Positions 17,015 to 25,308 of a stretch of 46,745 bases of DNA are shown here, piece by piece. Within the stretch, counting starts at the first letter, position 1, and every line of letters starts with the position of its first letter. The position numbers and the translations under genes are program-made. This DNA is from Lachnospiraceae bacterium (GTDB lineage Bacteria > Bacillota > Clostridia > Lachnospirales > Lachnospiraceae), in NCBI GenBank assembly GCA_910574715.1, contig CAJTCH010000042.1, forward strand, positions 1 to 46,745, in the 5' to 3' direction. The notes under the pieces were generated by a model that was not told the DNA's origin, searched no databases, and saw nothing but the letters and a program-made list of their open reading frames with translations.

Positions 17015-18319
17015 TTAAACAATAGTATAGAAATAGAGCATGCAGACTACTACAAGCACATACATAACAGGCTCGATCTCCTTGATCTTCCCCGCCGCGA
17101 TCTTCATGATCAGATACGCCGGAAGCGCAACGCAGATTCCATTCGCGATATTATTTGCAAATATCGTAAATGTAACGCAGATAAACGCCGGTACATATTC
17201 TGTGATGTCTGAATAATTCACATTGCGCATTCCGCTCAGCATATTCATACCGATAAAGATAAGTATCGGCCCTGTTGCTGCGGATGGAATGATCAGCGCT
17301 ATAGGCGCTAAAAACAGCGACAGCGCGAAGAATATACTTGTGAAAACCACTGTCAGCCCGGTCTTGCCGCCGGCTTCTACACCTGCGGAGGATTCAAGAT
17401 AAGTAGTCATGCTCGGCATAGTGAATAACGCGCCGAAGCTGGTCGCGACCGCGTCTACCTTAAAACATTTGTCAATTCCCGGAAGATTGCCGTCCTCATC
17501 CAGATACCCCGCCTTCGCGCCCACGCCGAGCACAGTCCCGAACGTAGAGAAGAAGTCAGGAACAAACAGCGCGATCAAAAACGGAATATACGCAAAATTC
17601 AAAGCCCCCGCAAAATCGACCTGAAGGAACTGCTTCCCTATATTGGCCGGAAGTGAGAACAGGCTCTCCGGAAGCTTCGTCACCCCAAACGGAATGCCGA
17701 TCACGGTGGTGACCAGAATTGCCAGGATCATTCCGCCCGGAATGTTGCGGACCTTGATGACAAGAAGCAGAATGAAGCCGATCACTGCAACGATCACGGA
17801 CGGAGAAGTCAGGTCTCCGAATGCAAGGTTATTCTTATCCGCATTTGCTACGATCAGCCCGCAGTTCTTCGCACCCAAAAGGGCGATAAACAGACCGATG
17901 CCGGCGCTCACCGCATGCTTCATACTCACCGGGATCACACGCACAACAGCTTCTCTAAGTCCCAGGAATGAGATCAGGATAAACAGGATACCGCTCCAGA
18001 AGATAACGCCCGCAGCGATCGGCGCGCTGATCCCTTCATTGGATATCATGGAAGCCACGATCCCCACGCTGCCGAGTCCCGGCGCCAACGCAAACGGACG
18101 GTTCGTATAAAGCGCCATTGCGCAGCTCGTCAGAATGATCAGAAGAACCATCGCCGTAAGCACTATATGCTTGTCCAAGCCGGCTCCGCCTAGAATATTG
18201 GGAACGGTCGCAAGGACATAGGCCATTGTAACGAACGTGGTCAGCCCCGCCAGAAGCTCTGTTTTCACATCTGTTTGGAATGCTGACAGTTTAAATTGTT
18301 TTTCAAGCCAGTTTTTCAT
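17015..18319 (-). CDS. NCS2-type purine permease (COG2252/AzgA)
   Basis: 434 residues, about 12-14 membrane segments. N-terminal FKLSAFQTDVKTELLAGLTT and the following APGLGSVGIVAS are diagnostic of the AzgA/PbuG/AdePQ family, which imports adenine, guanine or hypoxanthine with protons. ATG at 18319 chosen for AGGAG eight nt upstream; the upstream in-frame stretch overlaps the divergent LysR leader. Operon with adenine deaminase makes adenine the most likely substrate. Confidence 0.92.
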   Translation of the reverse strand: MKNWLEKQFKLSAFQTDVKTELLAGLTTFVTMAYVLATVPNILGGAGLDKHIVLTAMVLLIILTSCAMALYTNRPFALAPGLGSVGIVASMISNEGISAPIAAGVIFWSGILFILISFLGLREAVVRVIPVSMKHAVSAGIGLFIALLGAKNCGLIVANADKNNLAFGDLTSPSVIVAVIGFILLLVIKVRNIPGGMILAILVTTVIGIPFGVTKLPESLFSLPANIGKQFLQVDFAGALNFAYIPFLIALFVPDFFSTFGTVLGVGAKAGYLDEDGNLPGIDKCFKVDAVATSFGALFTMPSMTTYLESSAGVEAGGKTGLTVVFTSIFFALSLFLAPIALIIPSAATGPILIFIGMNMLSGMRNVNYSDITEYVPAFICVTFTIFANNIANGICVALPAYLIMKIAAGKIKEIEPVMYVLVVVCMLYFYTIV

Positions 18320-18442
18320 TTGTTTTACTCCTTTTCCTCTTGATAATAGTTCTATATTTATAGTATGATGAGGAAAATAGAATGTCCAATTCATATTTTC
18401 CATAAAAACTATGCCAAATTGGAATATATCAGGGAGCGCAGC
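18320..18442. promoter_or_regulatory. Divergent control region, permease-ade versus LysR
   Basis: 123-nt intergenic region between oppositely directed genes. It contains the inverted repeat TCCAATT-N25-AATTGGA (18385-18391 and 18417-18423), a plausible LysR binding pair, and A+T-rich -10-like sequences in both directions. No unambiguous promoter pair can be fixed by eye, and no purine riboswitch fold was seen. Confidence 0.45.
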
Positions 18443-19351
18443 ATGAATTTTCAGGAATTGAACTATATCTTATGCATTGCAAAGCATCAGAATCTTACTA
18501 AAGCAGCTCAGGAGTTATATATTTCTCAGCCGACTCTGACAAAATATCTGCAGAGGCTTGAACGCGAAGTGAACGGGAAGCTCTTCGTCCGCAGCGGGAA
18601 CAGCTATACGGCAACCTATCTGGGACGAAGGTATATGGAGTATGCCAAGAAGATACTGGCGGTGAACCAGGACTGGGAGAAGGAACTGCAGGATCTTACC
18701 TCCTACAACGAGGGCGAACTGAATATTGCATTTCCGCTGATGCGCAGCTCATGCATGGTTCCTCAGATCATGACGGTATTCCACAAGCAATACCCGGGAG
18801 TCCGGGTCAACCTAAGAGAGGAGACCTATGCCATTCAGGAAAAACTGCTTCTGGACGATCAGCTTGACTTTGCGATCTTTAATGAGGCAAAGCCGCACCC
18901 TAAGCTGGAATACGAGACGCTTCTTAAGGAAGAAGTGCTGCTTGTGATGCCAAAGGGGCATCCTCTGGCATCTCTTGGCGTGAAAAAGGACGGAAAAGAA
19001 TATCCCTGGATCGATCTTCGGCTGCTTGGTCAGGAGCCGTTTATCCTGCACTTCCCGGAACAGACGACCGGGCAGATCGCGCTTGAATTATTTGAAAAAT
19101 ACGGAATCTGCCCGTCTGTTCCCATACGCACGAGGAACACTGTGACCTGTGTCAAGCTATGCCAAAAGGGGATGGGACTGTGCTTCATCCCTGAAAATTA
19201 TATGAAAAATATTGAGCTTCAGGAACCTCCTCTGTGCTTTTCCGTCGGCGACGAGGGGGCGTTCAGCACACTTACGATCGCCTTCCGCAAAGGAGCTTAT
19301 CTTCCGGCCTACGCACGGGATTTTATACGGATCGCGCAGCAGAATCTCTGA
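18443..19351 (+). CDS. LysR family transcriptional regulator
   Basis: 302 residues. N-terminal winged HTH FQELNYILCIAKHQNLTKAA followed by LYISQPTLTKYLQRLE, then a LysR substrate-binding domain. AGGGAG lies before the ATG at 18443; an earlier in-frame ATG has no ribosome site. Divergent from the purine permease-adenine deaminase operon, which it probably regulates, as is the rule for LysR genes. Inducer not predictable. Confidence 0.92.
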   Translation: MNFQELNYILCIAKHQNLTKAAQELYISQPTLTKYLQRLEREVNGKLFVRSGNSYTATYLGRRYMEYAKKILAVNQDWEKELQDLTSYNEGELNIAFPLMRSSCMVPQIMTVFHKQYPGVRVNLREETYAIQEKLLLDDQLDFAIFNEAKPHPKLEYETLLKEEVLLVMPKGHPLASLGVKKDGKEYPWIDLRLLGQEPFILHFPEQTTGQIALELFEKYGICPSVPIRTRNTVTCVKLCQKGMGLCFIPENYMKNIELQEPPLCFSVGDEGAFSTLTIAFRKGAYLPAYARDFIRIAQQNL

Positions 19352-19401
19352 CACGCAGCACTGACACGCAGCAAAATCGGTATTCTCACTGACTCAGATA
19401 A

Positions 19402-20564
19402 CTATCTGGCTGACTTATATGCCACCAACAAAGCAACCGTCAGCATCAGCGTGAAAAACTCCGCAAGCGGAACAGCAAGCCATACACCCGTCACCTCTAA
19501 GAATTCCGGCAATACCAAAAGGAACACTGTAATAAATCCAAACGTCCGCAGGAAAGATATGGCTGCAGATGCTTTTCCGTTCGATAATGCCGTAAGTCAA
19601 AGCCCCCGCGACAGTCGCCAAATGTGCATGCAAGCATGCCCCCTTGGCTCGTTGTTCGCGGGAATAAAGCAGATGAAAAAATATTGCATCCTGAGAACAA
19701 AAAACTGAATGAAAAAATGCTGAATCCATTCTTGGTAATCTCAAAACATTCCTGTTATTCTCTGCAAATATCTTTGCAATGGTTTCCCCGCCTAGCATGG
19801 AAAACAGAAATACAAGTATGGAAATCCCTGTTATAAAGCGGAAACAGATTCGGACTATCCTTTTTAACTGTTTACCGCTCCCATAGTTATAGCTTATAAC
19901 GGGGGCAATTCCCATAGAAAAGCCGATATAAAACGTTGTTAAAAGAAACTGTGAATATATGATAACCGTAATCGCAGCCACGCCGTCCTCGCCTAGCAGC
20001 TTCATCATCGTTACGTTGAACAGAAATGTCGTTACGGCAGCCGAACACTGGCTTACCATCTCCGACGCACCATTGGAACAGCTTTTTCGCAGAACAGACG
20101 CGTCCATATTAGGCTTGCAGAAGTACAGTTCACTCCTCCCGCTGCGGCTTTCTGTCAGAAAAAAGATCGTGCCGATAACCGTTTGCCCCCAATCCCCAGA
20201 TGATCTCATCCAAAAACAGAAGCCCTGCCGCCGTAATCAGCAGACCGATAACTGCACCTGCCGCAACAAGCAATGTGAAATTACTTCGTGCCTCCTCTGT
20301 CCTTCCGCTCTCCATTTTCTTCGCAACGACCGCGCTGCCGCCTGCCGCAAGCATCGTTCCCAGACCGACGATCAGATTGATAACGGGGCATACGATATTG
20401 ATGGACGACAGGGCGTTCGTATCTACAAACCGTGCTACAAAAATCGTGTCTACAATGGTATATAATCCAATAAACAGCATCATCACCATGCTTGGCAATG
20501 CAAACATGATAAGGGATATGGTGTCAAAGTCTTTTTCTAACGGGTTTTTCTGTGTTTGGATCAC
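19402..20564 (-). pseudogene. MATE family efflux pump, multiply disrupted
   Basis: Three reading frames together spell a MATE transporter. N-terminal frame (20564 to about 20180) carries FALPSMVMMLFIGLYTIVD and LAAGGSAVVAKKM. The second frame resumes at about 20165 with LYFCKPNMDASV, CSNGASEMVSQ and VAPVISYNYGSG; about 80-90 codons are missing at the join, judged against the family. Near 19745 a T run causes a one-base frameshift before FEITKNGFSIFS. After NIFSSALF a 58-bp palindrome (19605-19662) interrupts the gene, which resumes as TALSNGKASAAISFL and ends LLVAYKSAR at 19402. The start also looks damaged: AAGGAG is followed by GTG, too close. Non-functional. Confidence 0.88.
19605..19662. 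repeat. 58-bp palindromic element inside the MATE gene
   Basis: Arms CCCGCGA (19605-19611) and TCGCGGG (19656-19662) enclose further pairing blocks: GCCAA/TTGGC and GCATGC-AA-GCATGC at the centre. G+C-rich compared with the surrounding gene and absent from the MATE reading frame, so it looks like an inserted REP/MITE-like unit. GCTTTATT and GCTTTGACTT on the two minus-strand sides may be a diverged target duplication. Confidence 0.7.
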
Positions 20565-20787
20565 TCCTTATTTGCAGGCTTGTCTTCATTTCCGCCCGTG
20601 CTTTATGGGCATAGAGGTATACTCCTGCGGTGTCTCCTCATTCTCTTCACACTTTTTAAACGTAATGATATGTCTGTGAGGATAATGATATATTATAGCA
20701 CAAGAAGTTTTCTGTCCTTTCATTATTCTTGCTATATTTTTATCCTTTTTAAGGAAGGTGTTGCTAGTACACCGAAAAATAAGTTCC
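20565..20787. other. Leader region of decayed MATE gene
   Basis: No credible gene. Minus strand contains TATAAT near 20692 without a good -35 and a short GCCC/GGGC hairpin near 20610. A minus-strand reading frame ending EEYTSM-like short peptide has no start or family match. The plus-strand right part leads into the inverted-repeat elements beginning at 20764. Confidence 0.4.
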
Positions 20788-21016
20788 TAGTACATCATTG
20801 CGTTAATCTTGAAGTAATAGTGCTTGATATTCGTGTCAGCTGTGCGTCTACGAACCGACGGTGTAGCGGGCTACATCTAGGTTCGAAGGCGTGCAGATGG
20901 CATGGATAGCAAGTGCTTATTACTCAAGAATTAATGCAATGATGTACTAACCATATAACGCAGATGGAAAATCAGACAAGTTATATGGCTGGTTACTTAT
21001 TATTCGGTGTACTAGT
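20764..21016. mobile_element. MITE-like element with 20-bp terminal inverted repeats
   Basis: CTAGTACACCGAAAAATAAG (20764-20783) is inverted at 20997-21016 with a single mismatch, bounding a 253-bp non-coding unit. Inside it lies a separate 162-bp hairpin element (20788-20949) and a CCATATAAC/GTTATATGG stem (20951-20988). The right end overlaps a sequence repeated at 42748-42769. No transposase is present, so it would be a non-autonomous element or relic. Confidence 0.6.
20788..20949. mobile_element. 162-bp long-hairpin MITE nested in the outer element
   Basis: The left arm starting TAGTACATCATTGC pairs with the right arm ending GCAATGATGTACTA across nearly the full length: TTAAT, AGTAATA, GCACTTG-like and TTCGAACC-like blocks recur in inverted order. 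The fold is a single long imperfect stem of about 75 bp, typical of MITEs. It has no coding capacity. Confidence 0.72.
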
Positions 21017-21056
21017 TCATAGAATTGAACAAATCGGAAGTTGTGGCGGTATACTA

Positions 21057-21353
21057 ATGGAATACAAAGTGGATGATAAAGAACTTAATGCTTCAACTTT
21101 TCTTTCCTTTGTTAATCAAGTATGGCAAGGCGATTATGACATCGAAAGAACAAAGGAGACATTTTCCAAAACGCTGAATATAACCGCCTATGATGACAAA
21201 GTGCTGATAGGGTGTTTGCGTATTCTTTCGAATGGTTATTATTTTGGAACAATTACAGAGTTGCTTGTTCTTCCAGAATATCAAAAACAAGGAGTGGGAA
21301 GTAGACACAATCGGTTGCAAAAAGAGTATGCCCGTCACGGGAGAAAGGAGTAA
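21057..21353 (+). pseudogene. GNAT acetyltransferase, 3'-truncated
   Basis: 98 residues from MEYKVDDKEL. It carries the GNAT core: YDDKVLIGCLRI strand, TITELLVLPEYQKQGVGSR with the acetyl-CoA loop QKQGVG, but ends about 16 residues later with RHNRLQKEYARHGRKE, unrelated to the family's C-terminal helix and strands. The stop abuts the relaxase ATG. Most likely an old acetyltransferase gene cut by insertion of the mobilisation element, leaving a junction near 21310. Confidence 0.7.
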
Positions 21354-22790
21354 ATGGCAAGACATTCATTTATACAGATGTCGAAGCTACCAAATGTCAA
21401 GGGAAGAATATCCTATATTACAAGCCGCGCAAGACAGGAAAATCTCTATGCCACCTACCGTACCGCCAACAATGAATTTTGGAAGAACCTTGCAAGGGAA
21501 AGCCAGCAGGAATTTAAGCGGAGCGGCACAGAGGGCAAATGTATCGAAGCAAGGGAATTGATTATCGCCCTGCCCGAAATTTATACAAGATACGAGCCGC
21601 AGGCAGTCCTTGAAGATTTTACAGAGGAGTTCCGCAGGCAGTATGGTATGGAGTGCGTGTCAGCTCTCCACCACAACAAACGCAAAACAAACTATCATAT
21701 CCATCTTATCTTCAGCGAAAGAAAACTGCTCCCTGAGCCTGATATTAAGACAGCCACACGCAGTGTATTCTATGATGAAACAGGCAAAAGGGTACGCACC
21801 AAGAAAGAAATCACAGGGGAGGACGGGCAGATACGAAAAGGCTGTACCATCATTAAAAAGGGCGAGGTTTACGAAAGCCGCCTCTTTACCGTGAAAGATG
21901 ATAAATTCAAAAGCGAGCCTTTTCTCCGGGAGGTTAAAGAGATTTACACCGACCTTATCAATCGGCATATCTCCGATCCCGAACAGCAGTTAAAGGTATT
22001 TGATAAGAACAGCGTGTATCTTCCCACCAAAAAAATCGGCAAGAACAATCCCAAAACCGCCGAGATTGAAGCGGATAACACCGCAAGTCAGGAATGGAAC
22101 AGGACAGCGGATATGGCACTAATATCGGGTATTCCCGAAGCAAAGACTTTAGAAATCAAGCAGACTGAGATACACGAAAAAGCAAGTCAGTCAATCAAGA
22201 GCAAAGGATGGCTGCCAAATCTGTTCCGAGGGATTGTGACAAAGGCAAAAGATTTTCTGCAAAACCTTATTCGGGAAAAAGATATACCGCTCAAGCCTAC
22301 ACTTGATATTGATATGGGAGAGTTCCGCCATATGAGAAATCTGATGATAAAGGTGCAAGATAAGGCGATAAAAATCAAAAACTTGCAGGATAAAGTTTTG
22401 CCGCAGTTGAAACAGCAACTTGCCAATACAAAGGGACTTTTCAAAGGCAAAGAACGAAAAGCGTTGGAGGTAAAAATCAAAGAAACCGAAGCGGAGATTG
22501 CCGACAGGCTGGATAAAATCCCCGATACGCTCAAAGAGGACGGTTATCCCGATATACAAGTTTTTATGCGTACTTTCCGAGAAATGGAAAGCGTTGTGGA
22601 ACAGTACAACCGTGACCTTGCCGAGTGGGAATATCAAGCCAGCAGGAAACCGACAGCCGCCGCCAAAGAACAGCACAGACCGCCCGAAAAGCAGAGCGTG
22701 CTAAAACATCTGCGAGAGATACAGGAACGCAACAAGCAGAGACTACCGCAAAGACAGCGTAAGAAATCCTTTGACAGAGATAGCCGATAG
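21354..22790 (+). CDS. MobA/MobL family relaxase
   Basis: 478 residues. N-terminal relaxase domain with ARHSFIQMSKLP and ITSRARQENLYATY, and the HUH metal motif NYHIHLIFSER (His115-Ile-His117) with an upstream ALHHNK. C-terminal half is a charged coiled region. This is the MobA/MobL nicking enzyme of mobilisable plasmids and integrative mobilisable elements. AAAGGAG precedes the ATG by 4 nt. No integrase, coupling protein or type IV secretion gene is nearby, so it is a relic or depends on a helper; the gene itself is intact. Confidence 0.88.
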   Translation: MARHSFIQMSKLPNVKGRISYITSRARQENLYATYRTANNEFWKNLARESQQEFKRSGTEGKCIEARELIIALPEIYTRYEPQAVLEDFTEEFRRQYGMECVSALHHNKRKTNYHIHLIFSERKLLPEPDIKTATRSVFYDETGKRVRTKKEITGEDGQIRKGCTIIKKGEVYESRLFTVKDDKFKSEPFLREVKEIYTDLINRHISDPEQQLKVFDKNSVYLPTKKIGKNNPKTAEIEADNTASQEWNRTADMALISGIPEAKTLEIKQTEIHEKASQSIKSKGWLPNLFRGIVTKAKDFLQNLIREKDIPLKPTLDIDMGEFRHMRNLMIKVQDKAIKIKNLQDKVLPQLKQQLANTKGLFKGKERKALEVKIKETEAEIADRLDKIPDTLKEDGYPDIQVFMRTFREMESVVEQYNRDLAEWEYQASRKPTAAAKEQHRPPEKQSVLKHLREIQERNKQRLPQRQRKKSFDRDSR

Positions 22791-22797
22791 GCATTGA

Positions 22798-22838
22798 AAA
22801 ACCGCCGTTATAGCGTTTCCCGCAGCGGCGGCATACAT
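22798..22838 (+). terminator. Hairpin after the relaxase gene
   Basis: CCGCCG and CGGCGG about 18 nt apart, directly behind the relaxase stop codon. G+C-rich stem without a convincing T tract, so a 3'-end or processing hairpin rather than a sure intrinsic terminator. Confidence 0.45.
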
Positions 22839-22925
22839 AATCATTTACTGATTACAAGCGTGATTTTTATATCTCATTTTTTAAGTCCTATTATAGTATT
22901 TCCTCATCACAATTTACCGAATGTT

Positions 22926-23369
22926 TTAATAATGTTTTTCAAAATGTTTATACAGAACAATTCCTAAAAATGTTTGCAGTAGGAATAAACCAAATATAAT
23001 TCCTATAATCCATGCTTCAATATGAAGTAATGCAAGTACAAAAGCAACAAACAAGTACACGAAAGTCATTAACTGATACACTAAAGAACCAGCTTTCATT
23101 CTTAAAAATACTTTTCTTTCATCAACACTATTGATAATGATTTCTCTATTTATATTTTCCAATTTTTCTTTATTTTTTGGCATTTCATAATAATAAATTT
23201 TAAGTAATTGAACACATGAAGCAAAAGCTAAGCCGAACCCCATTGCGTAAAAAAGTGTAGAGTAATAGCCAGTGTTAATAACGAAATATCCAAAACAAAT
23301 AAAGATTATGCCTATAATAATCTCAATGATAAATGATAATTTTTTCTTCATTGTCAATTCCACTTTCAT
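22926..23369 (-). CDS. Membrane protein, DUF2178-like, of XRE module
   Basis: 147 residues, four hydrophobic segments (two pairs) with a central cytoplasmic loop containing SVDERKVFLRMKAG. The DER followed by an amphipathic helix also occurs in the preceding gene's product, so the two are paralogues of the DUF2178-like group. Start is ambiguous: ATG at 23369 lies just behind the previous stop, while ATG at 23351 has a GTGGA site. Very low G+C compared with flanks. Third gene of the XRE operon; function unknown. Confidence 0.72.
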   Translation of the reverse strand: MKVELTMKKKLSFIIEIIIGIIFICFGYFVINTGYYSTLFYAMGFGLAFASCVQLLKIYYYEMPKNKEKLENINREIIINSVDERKVFLRMKAGSLVYQLMTFVYLFVAFVLALLHIEAWIIGIIFGLFLLQTFLGIVLYKHFEKHY

Positions 23370-23373
23370 ACGA

Positions 23374-23787
23374 CTACATTTTCTTATCTAAATAACGAGC
23401 TGTTATAACCCATGTAATTTGCCCGACAGCAATAACTCCTGTTATCGAAAAAAATACAACTTTACTCATATATCCCATAAAGATAAGGGCAAATAATACA
23501 AGAACCAATAATGTAAGTGTTACTTTGTAAGCATTCGCAAGAGAAGCGTTAATAATTGCAATATTTCTTTCATCATTTTCTAATATTTGCACTTCTTTTG
23601 TCGGCTTACTGAATATATCACACCCCATTAAAATCAATATTATCCCAATAAGTGTTGTACCATAGACAACCAAATCTGGACGAGGTACAGGTAATAGTCG
23701 ATGTACGCCTAAACCATAAGTTAGTAAACCACCTAAAAAAATTATTACACCGATGAACAATTCGACTTTTTGTATCTTATGCCTCAT
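23374..23787 (-). CDS. Membrane protein, DUF2178-like, of XRE module
   Basis: 137 residues, four membrane segments; cytoplasmic loop ILENDERNIAIINASLANAY is the group's marker (NDERN). Its start overlaps the XRE gene by 11 bp, indicating translational coupling. HTH regulator plus one or two DUF2178-like proteins is a recurrent Firmicutes arrangement, probably sensing an envelope signal; the signal is unknown. Confidence 0.75.
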   Translation of the reverse strand: MRHKIQKVELFIGVIIFLGGLLTYGLGVHRLLPVPRPDLVVYGTTLIGIILILMGCDIFSKPTKEVQILENDERNIAIINASLANAYKVTLTLLVLVLFALIFMGYMSKVVFFSITGVIAVGQITWVITARYLDKKM

Positions 23788-23986
23788 TTACTTTCCTCCT
23801 CATAAATAAAATTTCTTCAATGCTCATTTGAAAGTATCTTGCGATTTTAAAGGCTAACATGATAGAGGGATTGTATCGTCCATTTTCTAAAGAGCCTATT
23901 GTTTGACGAGATACTTCAAGAGCAGTAGCTAAATCTTCTTGTTTAATACCTCTTTGTTTTCGTAATTCTTCTAATCGATTTTTCAA
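23777..23986 (-). CDS. XRE family HTH regulator (YozG-like)
   Basis: 69 residues, nearly all HTH: RLEELRKQRGIKQEDLATAL then EVSRQTIGSLENGRYNPS, the compact type encoded with membrane partners. Starts at TTG (23986) with AGGGGG five nt upstream. First gene of a three-gene operon; two copies of a GGAAAG-N3-GCTT operator lie in the promoter, so it very likely autoregulates. Confidence 0.9.
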   Translation of the reverse strand: MKNRLEELRKQRGIKQEDLATALEVSRQTIGSLENGRYNPSIMLAFKIARYFQMSIEEILFMRRKVNEA

Positions 23987-24002
23987 AATATCCCCCTTCC
24001 TA

Positions 24003-24066
24003 CGGAAAGCATGCTTTCCATACCTTTATTATAGCAAAAAAAGTTCTGATGTCAAGCACACTTTCC
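24003..24066 (-). promoter_or_regulatory. XRE operon promoter with two operator copies
   Basis: Minus strand TTGACA (24050-24055), 16-nt spacer, TATAAT (24028-24033). The perfect 16-bp palindrome GGAAAGCATGCTTTCC (24003-24018) follows the start site. A second copy, read on the minus strand as GGAAAGTGTGCTT (24054-24066), overlaps the -35. Two matching sites flanking one promoter is strong evidence for autorepression. Confidence 0.82.
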
Positions 24067-24339
24067 GTTTTGGATGATCATTCTGCACTTTTCCAATTGC
24101 TATCTTTACGAAGCGTATACTTGTGGCGTTATACCTTTTCTGAGAAAACGAGAGAATTTTTTCTTTAGGAAAAGCGGTTGCCCTTATAAGCAGTCAGGGA
24201 AAGAGTAAACTTGTGTGAAATCATATAAAGAGATAAGGCGAACACATTGCGACAAATCCTTTGTTTTCAAAGCATTTAGAAGATTTTATTGACAACCTAT
24301 GAAGCGCAATGATCGCTCATAATTTTATGGTTTCCAATT

Positions 24340-24383
24340 TCCGATTTAACGGGCAGACATCCACCAACAGGTGGCTGCCCGCT
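24340..24383 (-). terminator. Strong hairpin, likely terminator of element remnant
   Basis: CGGGCAG / CTGCCCG outer stem with CCACC-AACA-GGTGG inner stem (about 24350-24381). It follows the 29-codon ORF at 24410-24499 on the minus strand. T-richness after it is modest (TTAAATC). Confidence 0.55.
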
Positions 24384-24409
24384 TTGAACATTTTGACGAG
24401 TGGTAATTG

Positions 24410-24499
24410 CTAATAGTATTCCCCCTTCAATGCTCCTATCCATTCTTCAATCGCCTGTACCAGCCGGAATTGCTGATTTTTGTTACTGCTCTCTGTCAT
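24410..24499 (-). CDS. Possible 29-residue peptide or gene remnant
   Basis: Open frame MTESSNKNQQ...IGALKGEYY ending about 30 nt before the hairpin at 24350. It reads like the end of a larger mobile-element protein but a stop lies just upstream and no ribosome site is seen. The rest of 24067-24551 contains no other credible gene on either strand. Confidence 0.25.
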   Translation of the reverse strand: MTESSNKNQQFRLVQAIEEWIGALKGEYY

Positions 24500-24551
24500 T
24501 GATTGTTTTCATATTTGAATTGATATCCTTTTACTTCTTCGAATCTGTTAT

Positions 24552-24998
24552 CTAACACATAAAAACCTTATGTCTTTTGACCGAATATACAAAAGATACC
24601 CTCGTTGCCCATATCCCTTCCTGCCGAACAGATTTTAAGAGCTTCAAAGCATCTGTAACCGAAAAATCAGCATTTTGCTTCTCCAGTTGTTCCTCTGCCC
24701 TTTCAAATCTATCGTCTCCGGGCACAATATACGGTCTGGTTATATCTGGATCAAGTATCGAATAATTGGTCATCAGAGAATATCTTTTGTACTCAAAACG
24801 GTGTCCAACCCCTCTATGATATTCTGCAAGGATAGCTTTATTGCATCTTTCAAGCTCCCTTCGGTAACCAGACAATTCACCCCAAGATCTATGCTGTTCG
24901 CTCTTAGCCGGAATATAGATATATCCTGCTTGGACATATTTTTGTAATTCCTTAACCAACACATCCGGGAGAATTTCATTTGCATTTATATATTTCAT
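24552..24998 (-). pseudogene. Chimeric ORF: CD3324-like head, amide-hydrolase tail
   Basis: 148 residues. Residues 1 to about 63 (MKYINANEILPDVLVKELQK, then YIYIPAKSE and WGELSGYRRELERCNKAI) match the small CD3324-type HTH-associated proteins of clostridia, but the expected LA..Y.LS helix is missing. From about 68 the sequence (SLMTNYSILDPDI, FSVTDALKLLKSV, TRVSFVYSVKRH) resembles the C-terminal part of choloylglycine hydrolase/penicillin acylase-type amide hydrolases (TN..., lL..v.q..., TrwS.vY). Neither half is complete. Most likely a deletion fused two old genes in frame. Start is well placed after an AGGAGG. Confidence 0.6.
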
Positions 24999-25308
24999 AT
25001 ACAGGCTTCCTCCTTGATCCTCCTAAAAACCACACGAAACATGTATGATCAGGTTCTAATTCAAGCAGCAAAGCCAGCTATACTTCTACATCAGCGACTT
25101 ATATTCCTCCATGCAAATGTCGCTTATTATACTGGCTTTGCATGGAGAAAGCCTTGATTTTTTCTTTTTTTATTCCTGCACATAATATCCTCCGATACGT
25201 TTATCCCCATTCTTTCAATGCTGCTTTCACAGCCAGAATTTCTGTTCTCTCTAATGAACCGGAAAACAAAAAATCCCATATTTATATTTATTATTGTTTC
25301 CCGTATAT
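24999..25308. other. Non-coding gap with alternative hairpins
   Basis: No credible gene in 310 nt. GCAAAGCCAG (25068-25077) pairs with 25132-25141; CCATGCAAA (25109-25117) pairs with 25137-25145; GGCTTT (25134-25139) pairs with AAAGCC (25148-25153), the last followed on the plus strand by a T-rich tract. The same GGCTTTGC segment serves three exclusive pairings. Could be a decayed attenuator or a repeat relic. Confidence 0.45.

Noticed and set aside
18320..18442. Purine riboswitch upstream of the permease
   Set aside because: Region too short and no conserved loop-loop pattern of the purine aptamer.
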